NCBI RefSeq assembly: GCF_015350995.1
Contig: NZ_JADKRW010000001.1
Span: 1 to 64,000, forward strand
Direction of reading: 5' to 3'
DNA from: Curtobacterium sp. VKM Ac-1393
Lineage (GTDB): Bacteria; Actinomycetota; Actinomycetes; Actinomycetales; Microbacteriaceae
Length of the DNA stretch: 64,000 nt
Every line of letters begins with the position of its first letter. Within the stretch, counting starts at the first letter, position 1. Shown piece by piece: positions 33,876-42,557 of this stretch. Both the position numbers and the translations under genes were made by a program. The notes under the pieces were generated by a model. It ran no database searches. It was not told where the DNA came from and was given only the letters and a program-made list of their open reading frames with translations.

Positions 33876-35747
33876 TCAGACCCCGAGCAGCTCAGCGACC
33901 TCGAGCCAGCGCTCTTCGAGCTGCTCGATCTCGGCCTCGTGCGCCGCGAGCTTCGCCTGCAGTTCCCCGAGCCCGGCGTAGTCCGACTGGTCGTGGGTGG
34001 CGAAGTCGTCGAGCAGCTTCTTGCGCTCACCGCCGACGCGGGCGATCTTGCGGTCGAGCGCCGACATCTCCTTCTCGGCCGTCCGACGCTCCGCTCCCGA
34101 CAAGCTCGAGGCGGCCGCAGCCGACGCGCCGGAACCGGCCGACGCACTGGAACCGGCCACGGCACCGGCCGAGCCGGTCCCGCCAGCGGTGTCGGGCCTC
34201 CCGGCAGACGCGGCGGCAGCCGCAGAGGCGGTCCGGCCACCGGTACCGGCCGCACGCAGCCGCATGTACTCGTCGACGCCGCCGGGCAGGTGCCGCAGGT
34301 GCCCGCCGAGCACGGCGTACTGCTGGTCGGTGACGCGCTCGAGCAGGTACCGGTCGTGGGAGACGACCAGCAGGGTGCCTGGCCAGGTGTCGAGCAGGTC
34401 CTCCATGGCGGCGAGCATGTCGGTGTCGAGGTCGTTCGTGGGCTCGTCGAGGATCAGCACGTTCGGCTCGTCGAGCAGGATGAGCATGAGCTGCAGGCGG
34501 CGCTTCTGCCCACCGGATAGGTCCTTGACCGGCGTGGAGAGCTGCTCCGCCGTGAAGCCGAGGCGCTCGAGCAGCTGTGCCGGCGTCATCTCCTTGCCGT
34601 CCGCGACGTAGCTCGTCTTCTTGCGCGCGACGACCTCGCGCACGCGGTCGTTCGCGAACTGCGCCAGGTCGGCGAGCTGCTGGTCGAGGATCGCGACCTG
34701 CACGGTCTTGCCCGTCTTCACGCGGCCGCTGGTCGGCGCGAGCGTGCCCGAGACGAGGTTGAGCAGCGTCGACTTGCCGGCGCCGTTCGGGCCGAGGATG
34801 CCGGTCCGCTCCCCCGGTGCGATGCGCCACTCGATTCGGTCGAGGATCTGCGTGCCGTCGAACGAGACGCTGACGTCGAGCAGGTCGACGACGTCCTTGC
34901 CGAGGCGGGCGGTCGCCGTCTTCGCCAGCGCGACCGTGTCGCGGATCGGCGGCACGTCGTCGATCAGGGCGTTCGCGGCGTCGATGCGGAACTTCGGCTT
35001 GCTCGTCCGGGCCGGTGCGCCACGGCGCAACCACGCGAGCTCCTTGCGGGCCAGGTTCTGGCGGCGCTGCTCGCTGGCAGCGGCCTGCCGGTCGCGCTCG
35101 ACGCGCTGCAGGATGTACGCCGCGTAGCCGCCCTCGAACGGGTCGACGACGCCGTCGTGGACCTCCCACGTGTCGGTCGACACCGCGTCGAGGAACCACC
35201 GGTCGTGCGTCACGACCACCATGCCGCCCTGGTTCGACGACCAGCGACGGTTGATGTGCTCGGCGAGCCACTGGATGCCCTCGACGTCCAGGTGGTTGGT
35301 GGGCTCGTCGAGGAACAGGACGTCCCAGTCACCGACGAGCAGGCGTGCGAGTGCCACGCGGCGGCGCTGGCCACCGGACAGCTCGTCGACGCTGACGTCC
35401 CACGGGATGTCCGACACCAGGCCGCCGATGACGTCACGGATCTTCGGGTCGCCGGCCCACTCGTGCTCTTCCAGGTCGCCGACGACGGTGCTGCCGACGG
35501 TCGCGCCCTCGGGCAGGATGTCGCGCTGGTCGAGGTAGCCGACCGTCAGCCCGCGGCGGTGCGTGACGCGGCCGTCGTCGGGTTCGAGGCGCTGGGACAG
35601 CAGTGCGAGCAAGGTCGACTTGCCGTCGCCGTTGCGTCCGACCACGCCGATCCGGTCCCCCTCGTCGATGCCGAGGGTGACGTTGTCGAAGACGACCTTG
35701 GTGGGGAACTCGAGATGGAGGTTCTCGGCGCCGAGGAGATGAGCCAC
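33876..35747 (-). CDS. ABC-F family ATPase (Uup/EttA-like)
   Basis: A 623-residue soluble twin ATPase without membrane segments. Walker A GRNGDGKS (about 38-45) and GPNGAGKS; signatures LSGGQRRRVALARL and LSGGQKRRLQLML; Walker B FLDEPTNHLD and ILDEPTNDLD. Between the domains lies the charged ABC_tran_Xtn linker. After a low-complexity Ala/Gly/Ser stretch (about 505-545), a C-terminal coiled coil (about 555-615) resembles the Uup DNA/RNA-binding tail. ABC-F proteins act on ribosomes in translation control or antibiotic resistance. It stands alone. Confidence 0.92.
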   Translation of the reverse strand: MAHLLGAENLHLEFPTKVVFDNVTLGIDEGDRIGVVGRNGDGKSTLLALLSQRLEPDDGRVTHRRGLTVGYLDQRDILPEGATVGSTVVGDLEEHEWAGDPKIRDVIGGLVSDIPWDVSVDELSGGQRRRVALARLLVGDWDVLFLDEPTNHLDVEGIQWLAEHINRRWSSNQGGMVVVTHDRWFLDAVSTDTWEVHDGVVDPFEGGYAAYILQRVERDRQAAASEQRRQNLARKELAWLRRGAPARTSKPKFRIDAANALIDDVPPIRDTVALAKTATARLGKDVVDLLDVSVSFDGTQILDRIEWRIAPGERTGILGPNGAGKSTLLNLVSGTLAPTSGRVKTGKTVQVAILDQQLADLAQFANDRVREVVARKKTSYVADGKEMTPAQLLERLGFTAEQLSTPVKDLSGGQKRRLQLMLILLDEPNVLILDEPTNDLDTDMLAAMEDLLDTWPGTLLVVSHDRYLLERVTDQQYAVLGGHLRHLPGGVDEYMRLRAAGTGGRTASAAAAASAGRPDTAGGTGSAGAVAGSSASAGSGASAAAASSLSGAERRTAEKEMSALDRKIARVGGERKKLLDDFATHDQSDYAGLGELQAKLAAHEAEIEQLEERWLEVAELLGV

Positions 35748-35847
35748 GCGTCAAGGGTAGGCGGCGCGGCGGGGTGGTCGGTGCGCGGGGGTGATTCGGG
35801 TGGTGGGGCCGGGGTGGGCCCGGGGTGCACGGTGCGGGGTTCGTCGA

Positions 35848-35913
35848 GTGGTGCGAGGTTGGTCGCTCGGTGCGAGGTCGTAGCGGCGCACGGAGCGTGC
35901 AACCTCGCACCAC
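35848..35913. terminator. Long imperfect hairpin between ABC-F and membrane-protein genes
   Basis: GTGGTGCGAGGTTG (35848-35861) pairs perfectly with CAACCTCGCACCAC (35900-35913); a 2x2 mismatch leads into a second stem CGCTCGGTGCG/CGCACGGAGCG (one mismatch) with a 12-nt loop. About 24 base pairs in total. It lies 48 nt past the stop of the minus-strand gene at 35962 and about 100 nt upstream of the ABC-F start. Confidence 0.75.
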
Positions 35914-35961
35914 ACGACAGAACGCGCGCGGTGCGCCGGCGCGTCGGCCTGGAGGCCCGGG

Positions 35962-36636
35962 TCAGCTCGCGGGGGTCGGCTCGGCTCCCGCGCGGGGCTC
36001 GGTCTCCTGCAGGAACGCTCGCCACTGCCTCCGCTTGCGGACGGTCCAGAGCAGCATCGCGAGGAAGAACACCGCGAGGAGTGCGTACAGCAGTCCGAAC
36101 CACGTCCCCCAGTTGAGCAGGAACTGGGCGAACGCGAACGGCGTCCACCCGAGGGCAAGCCAGAACGTCGATGTCGATCGGTTGATTCGACGGCCGGCGA
36201 GCGCGACGAGCGCGGTCCGGTGCTGCAGGTCGGCTGGCTGCCGCCCACGAGCCATGCGCTCGATCCGTCGGCGGTCGGCACGGGCAAGCCCGAGCGTCGG
36301 GTCGGAGATCGCGCTCTGCAAGTTCCCACCGCCCCGGACGATTGCGGTGACCCAGCAGACCGGGCCAGCGATCATGAGCGGGAGGATGGCGAAGAACGTC
36401 CAGCCCGGCAGGTCTGCGCCGGACTGCGGCAGGTCCAACCCCGGCAGCCAGACGGCGCCGAGCCACCCGGCTGTGGCTGCTGCGACCACGGCCACGCCGA
36501 TCACGATGATCCGTCGGACTGTCGAACGGCGGACGCGCGGACCGGCCGGAGTGCCAGCGAGACGGTCCTCGAGCTGCTGCCAGGTCTCGTCCGAGAGCGT
36601 GGCATGGGTCGCGTTGTGCGCAGCCGGAACGGACAC
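35962..36636 (-). CDS. Membrane protein of unknown function
   Basis: A 224-residue protein. A hydrophilic N-terminal 40 residues contain LSDETWQQLEDRLAGTPAGPRVRR. Then two pairs of transmembrane segments (about 42-62 and 80-102, 155-175 and 178-198) are separated by a basic cytoplasmic loop (GLARADRRRIERMARGRQP). It starts 2 nt after the preceding PLDc_N-type gene and is co-transcribed. No family was recognised. Confidence 0.75.
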   Translation of the reverse strand: MSVPAAHNATHATLSDETWQQLEDRLAGTPAGPRVRRSTVRRIIVIGVAVVAAATAGWLGAVWLPGLDLPQSGADLPGWTFFAILPLMIAGPVCWVTAIVRGGGNLQSAISDPTLGLARADRRRIERMARGRQPADLQHRTALVALAGRRINRSTSTFWLALGWTPFAFAQFLLNWGTWFGLLYALLAVFFLAMLLWTVRKRRQWRAFLQETEPRAGAEPTPAS

Positions 36637-36638
36637 GG

Positions 36639-37037
36639 TCAGCTCGCGGGAGCGGCGTCGCCCTCGCCTGCGGCTTCCTTCGCGCGCTTCAGGCGAGCCT
36701 GCGCCTCCCAGTACTCGATCTCGCGCTCGAGCTCGGCGAGCTCCTGCTCCGTGCCGCTGATGCGCTTCGCGCCGTGGGCGTTCCGGGCATCGCCGAGGGT
36801 GGCGTATCGGTCCTCGTGGCGGGTGGGCTCGAGGTAACGGCCGTGGTTCCGCTCACCCGGTGCCCAGTCGTGGCCGATGGCGAACCAGACGATGCTGCCG
36901 ACGACGGGGACCAGGATCACGAGGATCACCCACGCGATCTTCGGCAGACCGCGGATCTGGTCGTCGTTCTTCGTCAGGATGTCGATCAGGGCGAAGACCA
37001 GCAGGATGACGGTGATCCCGGGCAGCAAGACGCTCAT
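36639..37037 (-). CDS. Small membrane protein with PLDc_N-type domain
   Basis: A 132-residue protein. Two transmembrane helices (about 4-22 and 34-54) with the motif GLPKIAWVILVILVPVVGSIVWFAIG match the N-terminal domain of cardiolipin synthases (PLDc_N) found alone in many actinobacteria. A coiled, charged C-terminus (EQELAELEREIEYWEAQARL) follows. No phospholipase HKD motif is present, so it is not an enzyme by itself. Operon with the membrane protein at 35962. Confidence 0.85.
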   Translation of the reverse strand: MSVLLPGITVILLVFALIDILTKNDDQIRGLPKIAWVILVILVPVVGSIVWFAIGHDWAPGERNHGRYLEPTRHEDRYATLGDARNAHGAKRISGTEQELAELEREIEYWEAQARLKRAKEAAGEGDAAPAS

Positions 37038-37112
37038 GTTCGAGATTCTATGGAGAACCTGAGGGCTGTCGCCATGCCCCGAACGCGTGCCGGTGTTGCG
37101 ATCCGGCCACGG

Positions 37113-37454
37113 TCAGCTGCGGGGCCGTACAGGCTCGGTGTCGAGGTACCGTCTCGCGCCGACGACGTCGCGGAACACGGAAACGGTCCCGACGGCGTAC
37201 AGCGCAGCGACGGCCGCGTCGGCCAGCAGGAGCACCAGGCCGAGAACGCTTGCGATGATCGCGGTGATCCAGCGACCCGTCGAACCAGGCTCGAACGAGA
37301 GTGCGGTCGCGAGCACGGCGGTGACGACGCCCGCGAGAGCGCCCGCAGCGAGCGCGATGGAGAAGCGACGTGGCGCCGGCTCGGCGAGCAGGACGCGTGC
37401 CTGCTCGTCGGCGAGCGCCCAGCGCCACTCGGCCTGTGCTGCGGTGTCGGTCAC
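37113..37454 (-). CDS. Small membrane protein, unknown function
   Basis: A 113-residue protein with GTG start and about three hydrophobic segments (near 33-50, 60-80 and 82-97). Residues 8-30 are soluble and acidic, the C-terminus basic (VVGARRYLDTEPVRPRS). It lies between the PLDc_N gene and the molybdenum cofactor operon on the same strand. No family was recognised. Confidence 0.7.
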   Translation of the reverse strand: MTDTAAQAEWRWALADEQARVLLAEPAPRRFSIALAAGALAGVVTAVLATALSFEPGSTGRWITAIIASVLGLVLLLADAAVAALYAVGTVSVFRDVVGARRYLDTEPVRPRS

Positions 37455-37488
37455 CGACCCGAGTGAACCAGCCGGACCTGAGCATCCA

Positions 37489-37938
37489 TCACAGGGCAGC
37501 GACCCACTCGTCCGCCCCGTCGGTGAACCGCTGGTGCTTCCAGATCGGCACCCGCTCCTTCACCAGGTCGACCAACTCGCCGCACGCCGCGAACGCCTGG
37601 GCACGGTGCGACGACGCCACCGCTGCGGCGAGCGCGACGTCCCCGATGCCGAGTGCCCCGACCCGGTGGAGCACGGCGATGCGGACGTCGGGGTGGGCGT
37701 CGGCGATGGTGCGGGCGACCTCGGCGATGACGTCGCCGGCGCTGGGGTGCCGCTCGTAGTCGAGCGCGGTGACGCCCTTGCCGCCGTCGTGGTCGCGCAC
37801 GACGCCGGCGAAGGTGACGACGGCGCCGTCCTGGTCGGTGGCGACGACGGCCGAGACCTCGTCGACGGTGATCAACCGATCGACGACGTCGGCGAGGACG
37901 ACGCGCGCGTCCGGTGCCGGGGACGGGGACGCGGTCAC
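37489..37938 (-). CDS. moaE: Molybdopterin synthase catalytic subunit MoaE
   Basis: A 149-residue MoaE. AVVTFAGVVRDHDGGKGVTALDYERHPS carries the conserved G-x-x-R-D-H-x-x-G and Y-E elements, HRVGALGIGDVALAAAVASSHR the middle helix, and VPIWKHQRF the active-site Lys. It joins MoaD thiocarboxylate to cyclic pyranopterin to give molybdopterin. GTG overlaps the mog stop by 4 nt. No moaD or moaA lies in the window. Confidence 0.93.
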   Translation of the reverse strand: MTASPSPAPDARVVLADVVDRLITVDEVSAVVATDQDGAVVTFAGVVRDHDGGKGVTALDYERHPSAGDVIAEVARTIADAHPDVRIAVLHRVGALGIGDVALAAAVASSHRAQAFAACGELVDLVKERVPIWKHQRFTDGADEWVAAL

Positions 37939-38447
37939 GACGCGCTCCGCGGTGCGTGGCCCTCGCCGTGCACCTGGGCGAGCACGTGGTCGAGCAGCCC
38001 GTCGAGCACGGCCAGTCCGTCCGCCACCCCGCCGCGCGAACCGGGCAGGGTGACGATCAGGGAGCCGCCGGAGCTGATGCCGGCGATGCCACGGCTCAGG
38101 AGTGCGGTCGGGCCGGCCCCGGCGAGCCCGCGACGACGGACCTCTTCGAGGACACCGGGCAGCTCCAGGTCGATGAGGGGTGCGATGGCCTCGGGTGTCC
38201 GGTCGGTCGGGGTGACGCCGGTGCCGCCCGTGGTGATGACGACACGCGCGTCGGCGAGCAGTTCGGCGGTCACGGTCTCGGTGATGGCCCCGCCGTCGGG
38301 GATGATCACGGGCTCGGCGACGGTGAAGTCCCGCTCGCGCAGCCACGCGGCGATGACGGGCCCGGTGCGGTCGAGTGCCGGGTCGGCGGCGGCCTGCGTG
38401 GACACCACCACGACAGCGGCACGGCCCCTGGTCGGCTGCGAGGTCAT
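37935..38447 (-). CDS. mog: Molybdopterin adenylyltransferase (MogA/MoaB-like)
   Basis: A 170-residue MoCF-domain protein. TTGGTGVTPTDRTPEAI is the conserved adenylylation motif, and LPGSRGGVADGL the second loop. It activates molybdopterin by adenylylation before MoeA inserts molybdate. Overlaps both neighbours by 4 nt (moaC stop and moaE start), so the operon is translationally coupled. MogA and MoaB cannot be told apart by eye. Confidence 0.9.
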   Translation of the reverse strand: MTSQPTRGRAAVVVVSTQAAADPALDRTGPVIAAWLRERDFTVAEPVIIPDGGAITETVTAELLADARVVITTGGTGVTPTDRTPEAIAPLIDLELPGVLEEVRRRGLAGAGPTALLSRGIAGISSGGSLIVTLPGSRGGVADGLAVLDGLLDHVLAQVHGEGHAPRSAS

Positions 38448-38950
38448 CGGTTGCTCCAGTCTCCGGTCCGGCCGCCGTGTTTCTCGAGCACCCGGATGTC
38501 CGTGATCGAGGCCGCCCGGTCGACGGCCTTCACCATGTCGTACACGGTCAGGGCCGCGACGCTCGCGCCGGTCAGGGCTTCCATCTCGACGCCGGTGCGC
38601 GAGGTCGTCCGGACGGCGACCTCGATCAGCACGCGGTCGTCGGTACCGGTGATGTCGACCTGCACGCCGGCGATCGGCAGCGGGTGGCAGAGCGGGATGA
38701 GGTCGGAGGTCTTCTTCACGGCCATGATCGCGGCGATGCGGGCGGTGCCGATCACCTCGCCCTTCGGCAGGGAGCCGTCGAGGATCCGGGCGACGACGTC
38801 GGGCCGGGTGACGACCGTGGCGGTCGCCGTCGCCGAGCGGTCGGTGACGGCCTTGTCGGAGACGTCGACCATGTGCGCGGATCCGTCGGCGCGGACGTGC
38901 GACAGGGTCGTCTGGTCGGACGGTTCGGACGGGGTGGCGGGCTCGGTCAC
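38444..38950 (-). CDS. moaC: Cyclic pyranopterin monophosphate synthase MoaC
   Basis: A 168-residue MoaC. MVDVSDKAVTDRSATA opens the core, DLIPLCHPLPI and GVEMEALTGASVAALTVYDM hold the active-site His/Cys-region and Glu/Met, and a Lys pair follows (MVKAVDR). It converts the MoaA product into cyclic pyranopterin monophosphate. GTG overlaps the moeA stop by 4 nt. Confidence 0.95.
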   Translation of the reverse strand: MTEPATPSEPSDQTTLSHVRADGSAHMVDVSDKAVTDRSATATATVVTRPDVVARILDGSLPKGEVIGTARIAAIMAVKKTSDLIPLCHPLPIAGVQVDITGTDDRVLIEVAVRTTSRTGVEMEALTGASVAALTVYDMVKAVDRAASITDIRVLEKHGGRTGDWSNR

Positions 38951-40173
38951 CGGAGACTCCAGACGGTCAGGACGTCACCGGGTTCGACGGCGTCGACCCC
39001 CACCGGGACGTGGACGAGGTGCGTGGCGGCGGCGTAGTGCGCGAGCAGGTGGGAACTCGGTCCGCCGACGAAGTGGACGGCCCCGTCGACGACCCGGCCG
39101 CGGCGCACCTGGTGCTTGCCGACCGGCGAGACAGCAGCCGTGGCCGCGGGCAGGTGCAGCTCGGGGCGGTCGGCCGGCAGCCCGACGAGTGGCGCGAGCA
39201 GCGGACGGAGGAAGACCTCGAACGAGACGAGCGCCGACACCGGGTTGCCGGGGAACGACACCACCGGCACCGGTCGACCGGCGATCACCACGGTGCCGAA
39301 CGCCTGCGGCCCGCCGGGCTGCATCGCGACCGGGGTCACGGCCAGCCCGCGGGGTTCGAGCGCCTGCCGGACCACCTCGTACGCGCCGGCGCTGATCCCC
39401 CCGGTGGTGAGCACGAGGTCGGCCCAGTCCCCCACGGCGTCGTCGAGCGCGCTGCCGAAGGCCTCGACGTCGTCGGGGACCCGCACCGTGCGGGACGAAG
39501 CGCCCACCTCGGCGAGCGCCGCCCGGAGCGCGATGCCGTTCGCGTCGCCGATCGTCGCCGCGGCGGTGTCCGCGCCCTGCAGCTCGGAGCCGGTCGACAC
39601 GACCAGGACCTGCAGCGGTCGACGGACCTGCACGGTGGACACCCCGGCGGACGCGAGCGCGCCGAGCAGGGCGGGGGTGATCGGCGCACCGGTCGGCGCG
39701 AGGGACGCACCGAGCGCCAGGTCGCTGCCGGTCGCACGCACGAAGGCGCCCGGCACGAGGTCAGCGGGCACCGTGACGTGCCCCAGGTCGAGCGCGGCCG
39801 GGAAGGACCCCGGCGACGTGGCCTCCACCGGGAAGACCGCGTCGGCACCGTCGGGGATCCGCGCGCCGGTCATGATCGGCGCGGCAGTACCGGCGGCGAG
39901 CGGCGCGGGCACGACCCCGGCCGGGATGGGCGCGACGACCCGGACGCGCTGCCCGGCATCGGCCACCCGGACGGCGAAGCCGTCCATCTGACTGTTGTCG
40001 AAGGGCGGGAGCGGAACCGGGGAGTGCACCGCCGCGGCGAGCACGCGGTGTCCGGACCCGGCGCGCGTGTCGACCGCGAGGCCGTCGATCGTGCAGCGGG
40101 ACGGACCGAGCGCTGACAGGACGGGGGCGACCAGGTCCTCCAGACCGTCGCGGTGTTGACCGATGGTGCGCAC
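38947..40173 (-). CDS. moeA: Molybdopterin molybdenumtransferase MoeA
   Basis: A 408-residue MoeA. DNSQMDGFAVR, the MoCF motif TTGGISAGAYEVVR, and LPGNPVSALVSFEVF are conserved; a C-terminal barrel domain follows. It inserts molybdate into adenylylated molybdopterin. First gene of the operon moeA-moaC-mog-moaE; the operon provides both early and late cofactor steps but lacks moaA, moaD and mobA, which must lie elsewhere. The product is mononuclear Mo cofactor; no molybdoenzyme gene is in the window. Confidence 0.94.
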   Translation of the reverse strand: MRTIGQHRDGLEDLVAPVLSALGPSRCTIDGLAVDTRAGSGHRVLAAAVHSPVPLPPFDNSQMDGFAVRVADAGQRVRVVAPIPAGVVPAPLAAGTAAPIMTGARIPDGADAVFPVEATSPGSFPAALDLGHVTVPADLVPGAFVRATGSDLALGASLAPTGAPITPALLGALASAGVSTVQVRRPLQVLVVSTGSELQGADTAAATIGDANGIALRAALAEVGASSRTVRVPDDVEAFGSALDDAVGDWADLVLTTGGISAGAYEVVRQALEPRGLAVTPVAMQPGGPQAFGTVVIAGRPVPVVSFPGNPVSALVSFEVFLRPLLAPLVGLPADRPELHLPAATAAVSPVGKHQVRRGRVVDGAVHFVGGPSSHLLAHYAAATHLVHVPVGVDAVEPGDVLTVWSLR

Positions 40174-40269
40174 GAGTGCCCTTCCGACGAGCGGCTCCCG
40201 GTTCGCCCGGGGCCGACATCAGTAGCGTATCCAGCGCGCAGACCGCGCCGACGACCTTTCGGAGGACCT

Positions 40270-41229
40270 GTGGAGAACGACGAAGCCGTGACGATCGGAG
40301 TCATCGGGGGCTCCGGCCTCTACCAGCTGTTCGAGGAGGGGACCGCGGAGGAGCTGGACGTACCGACGCCGTTCGGCCCGACCTCGAGCTCGATCAGCAT
40401 CGGCACGATGTCCGGCCGTCGGGTCGCGTTCCTCACGCGCCACGGACGTGCGCACTCCGTCGCCCCGCACCGCATCAACCACCGTGCGAACGTCTGGGCA
40501 CTCCGCTCCCTGGGCGTCCGCGCGATCGTGTCCTCGAGCGCCGTCGGTGGCCTGCACCCGGACTACGCCCCCGGCACCTTCGTCGTGACCGACCAGCTCA
40601 TCGACCGCACCTTCGGCCGCGCGGACACCTTCTTCGAGGACGACGTGCAGCACCTGTCGTTCGCCGACCCGTTCGACCCGACGCTGCGCCGTGCCGCCGT
40701 CGAGGCGATCTCCGCCCTCGACGTGCCGTTCCGGCCGACCGGCACGTGCGTCGTCATCCAGGGCCCCCGTTTCTCGACGCGCGCCGAGTCCGTCTGGCTG
40801 CGCGAGGCCGGTGGCCACACCATCAACATGACGATGACCCCCGAGGTCCCGCTCGCCGCAGAGCTCGGCATCGCCACCGTGAACCTGTCGTTCGTCACCG
40901 ACGCCGACGCCGGCCTGGCCCCGACCGAGGACGAAGCCGCCGCAGCGGCCGCCCACGCGGCTACGACGGGCGCAGCGGCCGCCCACGCGGCCACAGCGGA
41001 CGCAGCGGACGCAGCCACGGCGGACACCTCCGACGACGCCGGCGCCCCCGTCACCCACGCCCTCGTGATGGAGCGCCTCGCCCGCGCCAACGAGGTGATC
41101 GTCCGCGCCATCGGCGAGATCGTCGCCGCGATCCCCGCCGACTTCACCCCGCGCGAACTCGTGCCGGCCAGCGCGAGCGCCAGCATCATGCAGACCCAGC
41201 CCACCGCTACCGCGGGCCCCACCGCATGA
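40270..41229 (+). CDS. mtnP: S-methyl-5'-thioadenosine phosphorylase with Ala-rich insertion
   Basis: A 319-residue PNP-family phosphorylase. IGVIGGSGLYQL starts the fold; TRHGRAHSVAPHRINHRAN and the middle SSSAVGGL, QGPRFSTRAES and NMTMTPEVPLA motifs are typical of MTAP. It releases adenine from MTA with phosphate in methionine salvage. Residues about 221-263 are an insert of Ala, Thr, His and Asp (AAAAAAHAATTGAAAAHAATADAAD), not normal in the family and built from 30-bp repeats. GTG 40270 has GGAGGA just upstream; GTG 40288 is an alternative. The next gene overlaps by 4 nt. Confidence 0.9.
   Translation: MENDEAVTIGVIGGSGLYQLFEEGTAEELDVPTPFGPTSSSISIGTMSGRRVAFLTRHGRAHSVAPHRINHRANVWALRSLGVRAIVSSSAVGGLHPDYAPGTFVVTDQLIDRTFGRADTFFEDDVQHLSFADPFDPTLRRAAVEAISALDVPFRPTGTCVVIQGPRFSTRAESVWLREAGGHTINMTMTPEVPLAAELGIATVNLSFVTDADAGLAPTEDEAAAAAAHAATTGAAAAHAATADAADAATADTSDDAGAPVTHALVMERLARANEVIVRAIGEIVAAIPADFTPRELVPASASASIMQTQPTATAGPTA
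40941..40991 (+). repeat. In-frame 30-bp duplication in the MTA phosphorylase insert
   Basis: CGCAGCGGCCGCCCACGCGGC occurs at 40941-40961 and again at 40971-40991, 30 bp apart, so the reading frame is kept. The product is the Ala/His/Thr-rich insertion. It looks like recent expansion by slippage or unequal crossing-over. Confidence 0.8.
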
Positions 41230-42296
41230 GCCGCCTGCTCGTCACCGGCGGCGCCGGCTTCATCGGCTCCGCCATCGTCCGCCGCGCCCTGGCCGACGGC
41301 CACGAGGTCCGGGTCCTCGACTCCCTCCGTGACGACGTGCACGGGGACCCCGGCGAGGTCGTCCGCGCCCACCAGCAGCAGGGCATCGCGTTCATCCACG
41401 GTGACGTCCGCGACCGGGTCGCCCTCGACGCCGCACTCGACGGCATCGACGTCGTGTGCCACCAGGCAGCCAAGGTCGGCCTGGGCGTCGACTTCCAGGA
41501 CGCCCCCGACTACGTCTCGTCGAACGACGCCGGCACCGCCCACGTGCTGGCCGGCATGGACCGGCACGACATCGGTCGTCTCGTCGTCGCGAGCTCGATG
41601 GTCGTCTACGGCGAGGGTGCGTACACGACGGCCGACGGCGAGCCCGTCCGGCCGCCGGCCCGCCGCCGCGAGGACCTCGACGCCGGGCGGTTCGACCCGA
41701 TCGGTGCGGACGGCCGCCCCCTGCTGCCGGGCCTGATCGACGAGTCCGCGGCGCTCGACCCCCGCAACGTCTACGCGCAGACGAAGGTCGCGCAGGAGCA
41801 CCTGGCCTCGAGCTGGGCCCGGGCGACCGGTGGCCGTGCGGTCGCGCTCCGCTACCACAACGTCTACGGACCCGGCATGCCCGCGAACACCCCCTACGCC
41901 GGTGTCGCGTCACTGTTCCGCTCGGCTCTGGCCCGCGGCGAGGCCCCGCGGGTCTTCGAGGACGGCGCCCAACGCCGCGACTTCGTGCACGTCGACGACG
42001 TCGCCGGCGCCAACGCGGCCTCGATCGCCGCGACCGCGGAGCTGCCCGCCGACTCGTTCCGCGCGTACAACGTCGGCTCCGGCGTCGTGCACACGATCGG
42101 CGACATGGCCGCAGCGATCGCCGGACCCGACGGCCCGCAGCCGGTCGTCACGGGCGAGTACCGCCTGGGCGACGTGCGCCACGTCACGGCCAGCTCGGAC
42201 CGCATCGCCGCCGAGCTCGGCTGGCGCGCCGAGGTCGACTTCGAGCAGGGCATGCGGGACTTCGCCACCGCTCCCCTCCGCAGCCCCGTCCAGTAG
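41226..42296 (+). CDS. NAD-dependent epimerase/dehydratase (extended SDR)
   Basis: A 356-residue extended SDR. TGGAGFIG is the NAD motif, SSMVVYGEG holds the Ser/Thr, YAQTK (as NVYAQTK) the Tyr/Lys, and RYHNVYGPGMP the substrate loop, as in UDP-glucose/dTDP-sugar epimerases and dehydratases. ATG overlaps the phosphorylase stop (ATGA). The following genes (glycosyltransferase, DUF2064 protein, methyltransferase) suggest that it makes a sugar nucleotide for them, though a hairpin at 42302-42358 separates the units. Confidence 0.9.
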   Translation: MSRLLVTGGAGFIGSAIVRRALADGHEVRVLDSLRDDVHGDPGEVVRAHQQQGIAFIHGDVRDRVALDAALDGIDVVCHQAAKVGLGVDFQDAPDYVSSNDAGTAHVLAGMDRHDIGRLVVASSMVVYGEGAYTTADGEPVRPPARRREDLDAGRFDPIGADGRPLLPGLIDESAALDPRNVYAQTKVAQEHLASSWARATGGRAVALRYHNVYGPGMPANTPYAGVASLFRSALARGEAPRVFEDGAQRRDFVHVDDVAGANAASIAATAELPADSFRAYNVGSGVVHTIGDMAAAIAGPDGPQPVVTGEYRLGDVRHVTASSDRIAAELGWRAEVDFEQGMRDFATAPLRSPVQ

Positions 42297-42301
42297 CGAC
42301 C

Positions 42302-42358
42302 CGAGTGAGCAGAAGACGACGAGTGCCGCAACGCGACCCGTCGTCTTCTGCACACTCG
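42302..42358 (+). terminator. 20-bp-stem hairpin after the epimerase gene
   Basis: CGAGTGAGCAGAAGACGACG (42302-42321) pairs with CGTCGTCTTCTGCACACTCG (42339-42358) at 19 of 20 positions around a 17-nt loop. It starts 5 nt after the epimerase stop. Strong enough to terminate transcription in either direction. Confidence 0.85.
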
Positions 42359-42557
42359 ACGAAGTGCCCCGCGCCCAGCGCGACCACGCGCGACCACGCG
42401 CGACACGAGCGCAGCTTGTCCCCCGTTCTGGGGACCCGCCCCTGAGAAAGTGCGCACACCGACCAACAGTTCCGGATTTCCTGTACCCCGACCAGCGTCG
42501 TCGTGTTACCTCGAGTGCATGCCAGGACAGACCCGTCGTTCCGACCGACCGCACCGA

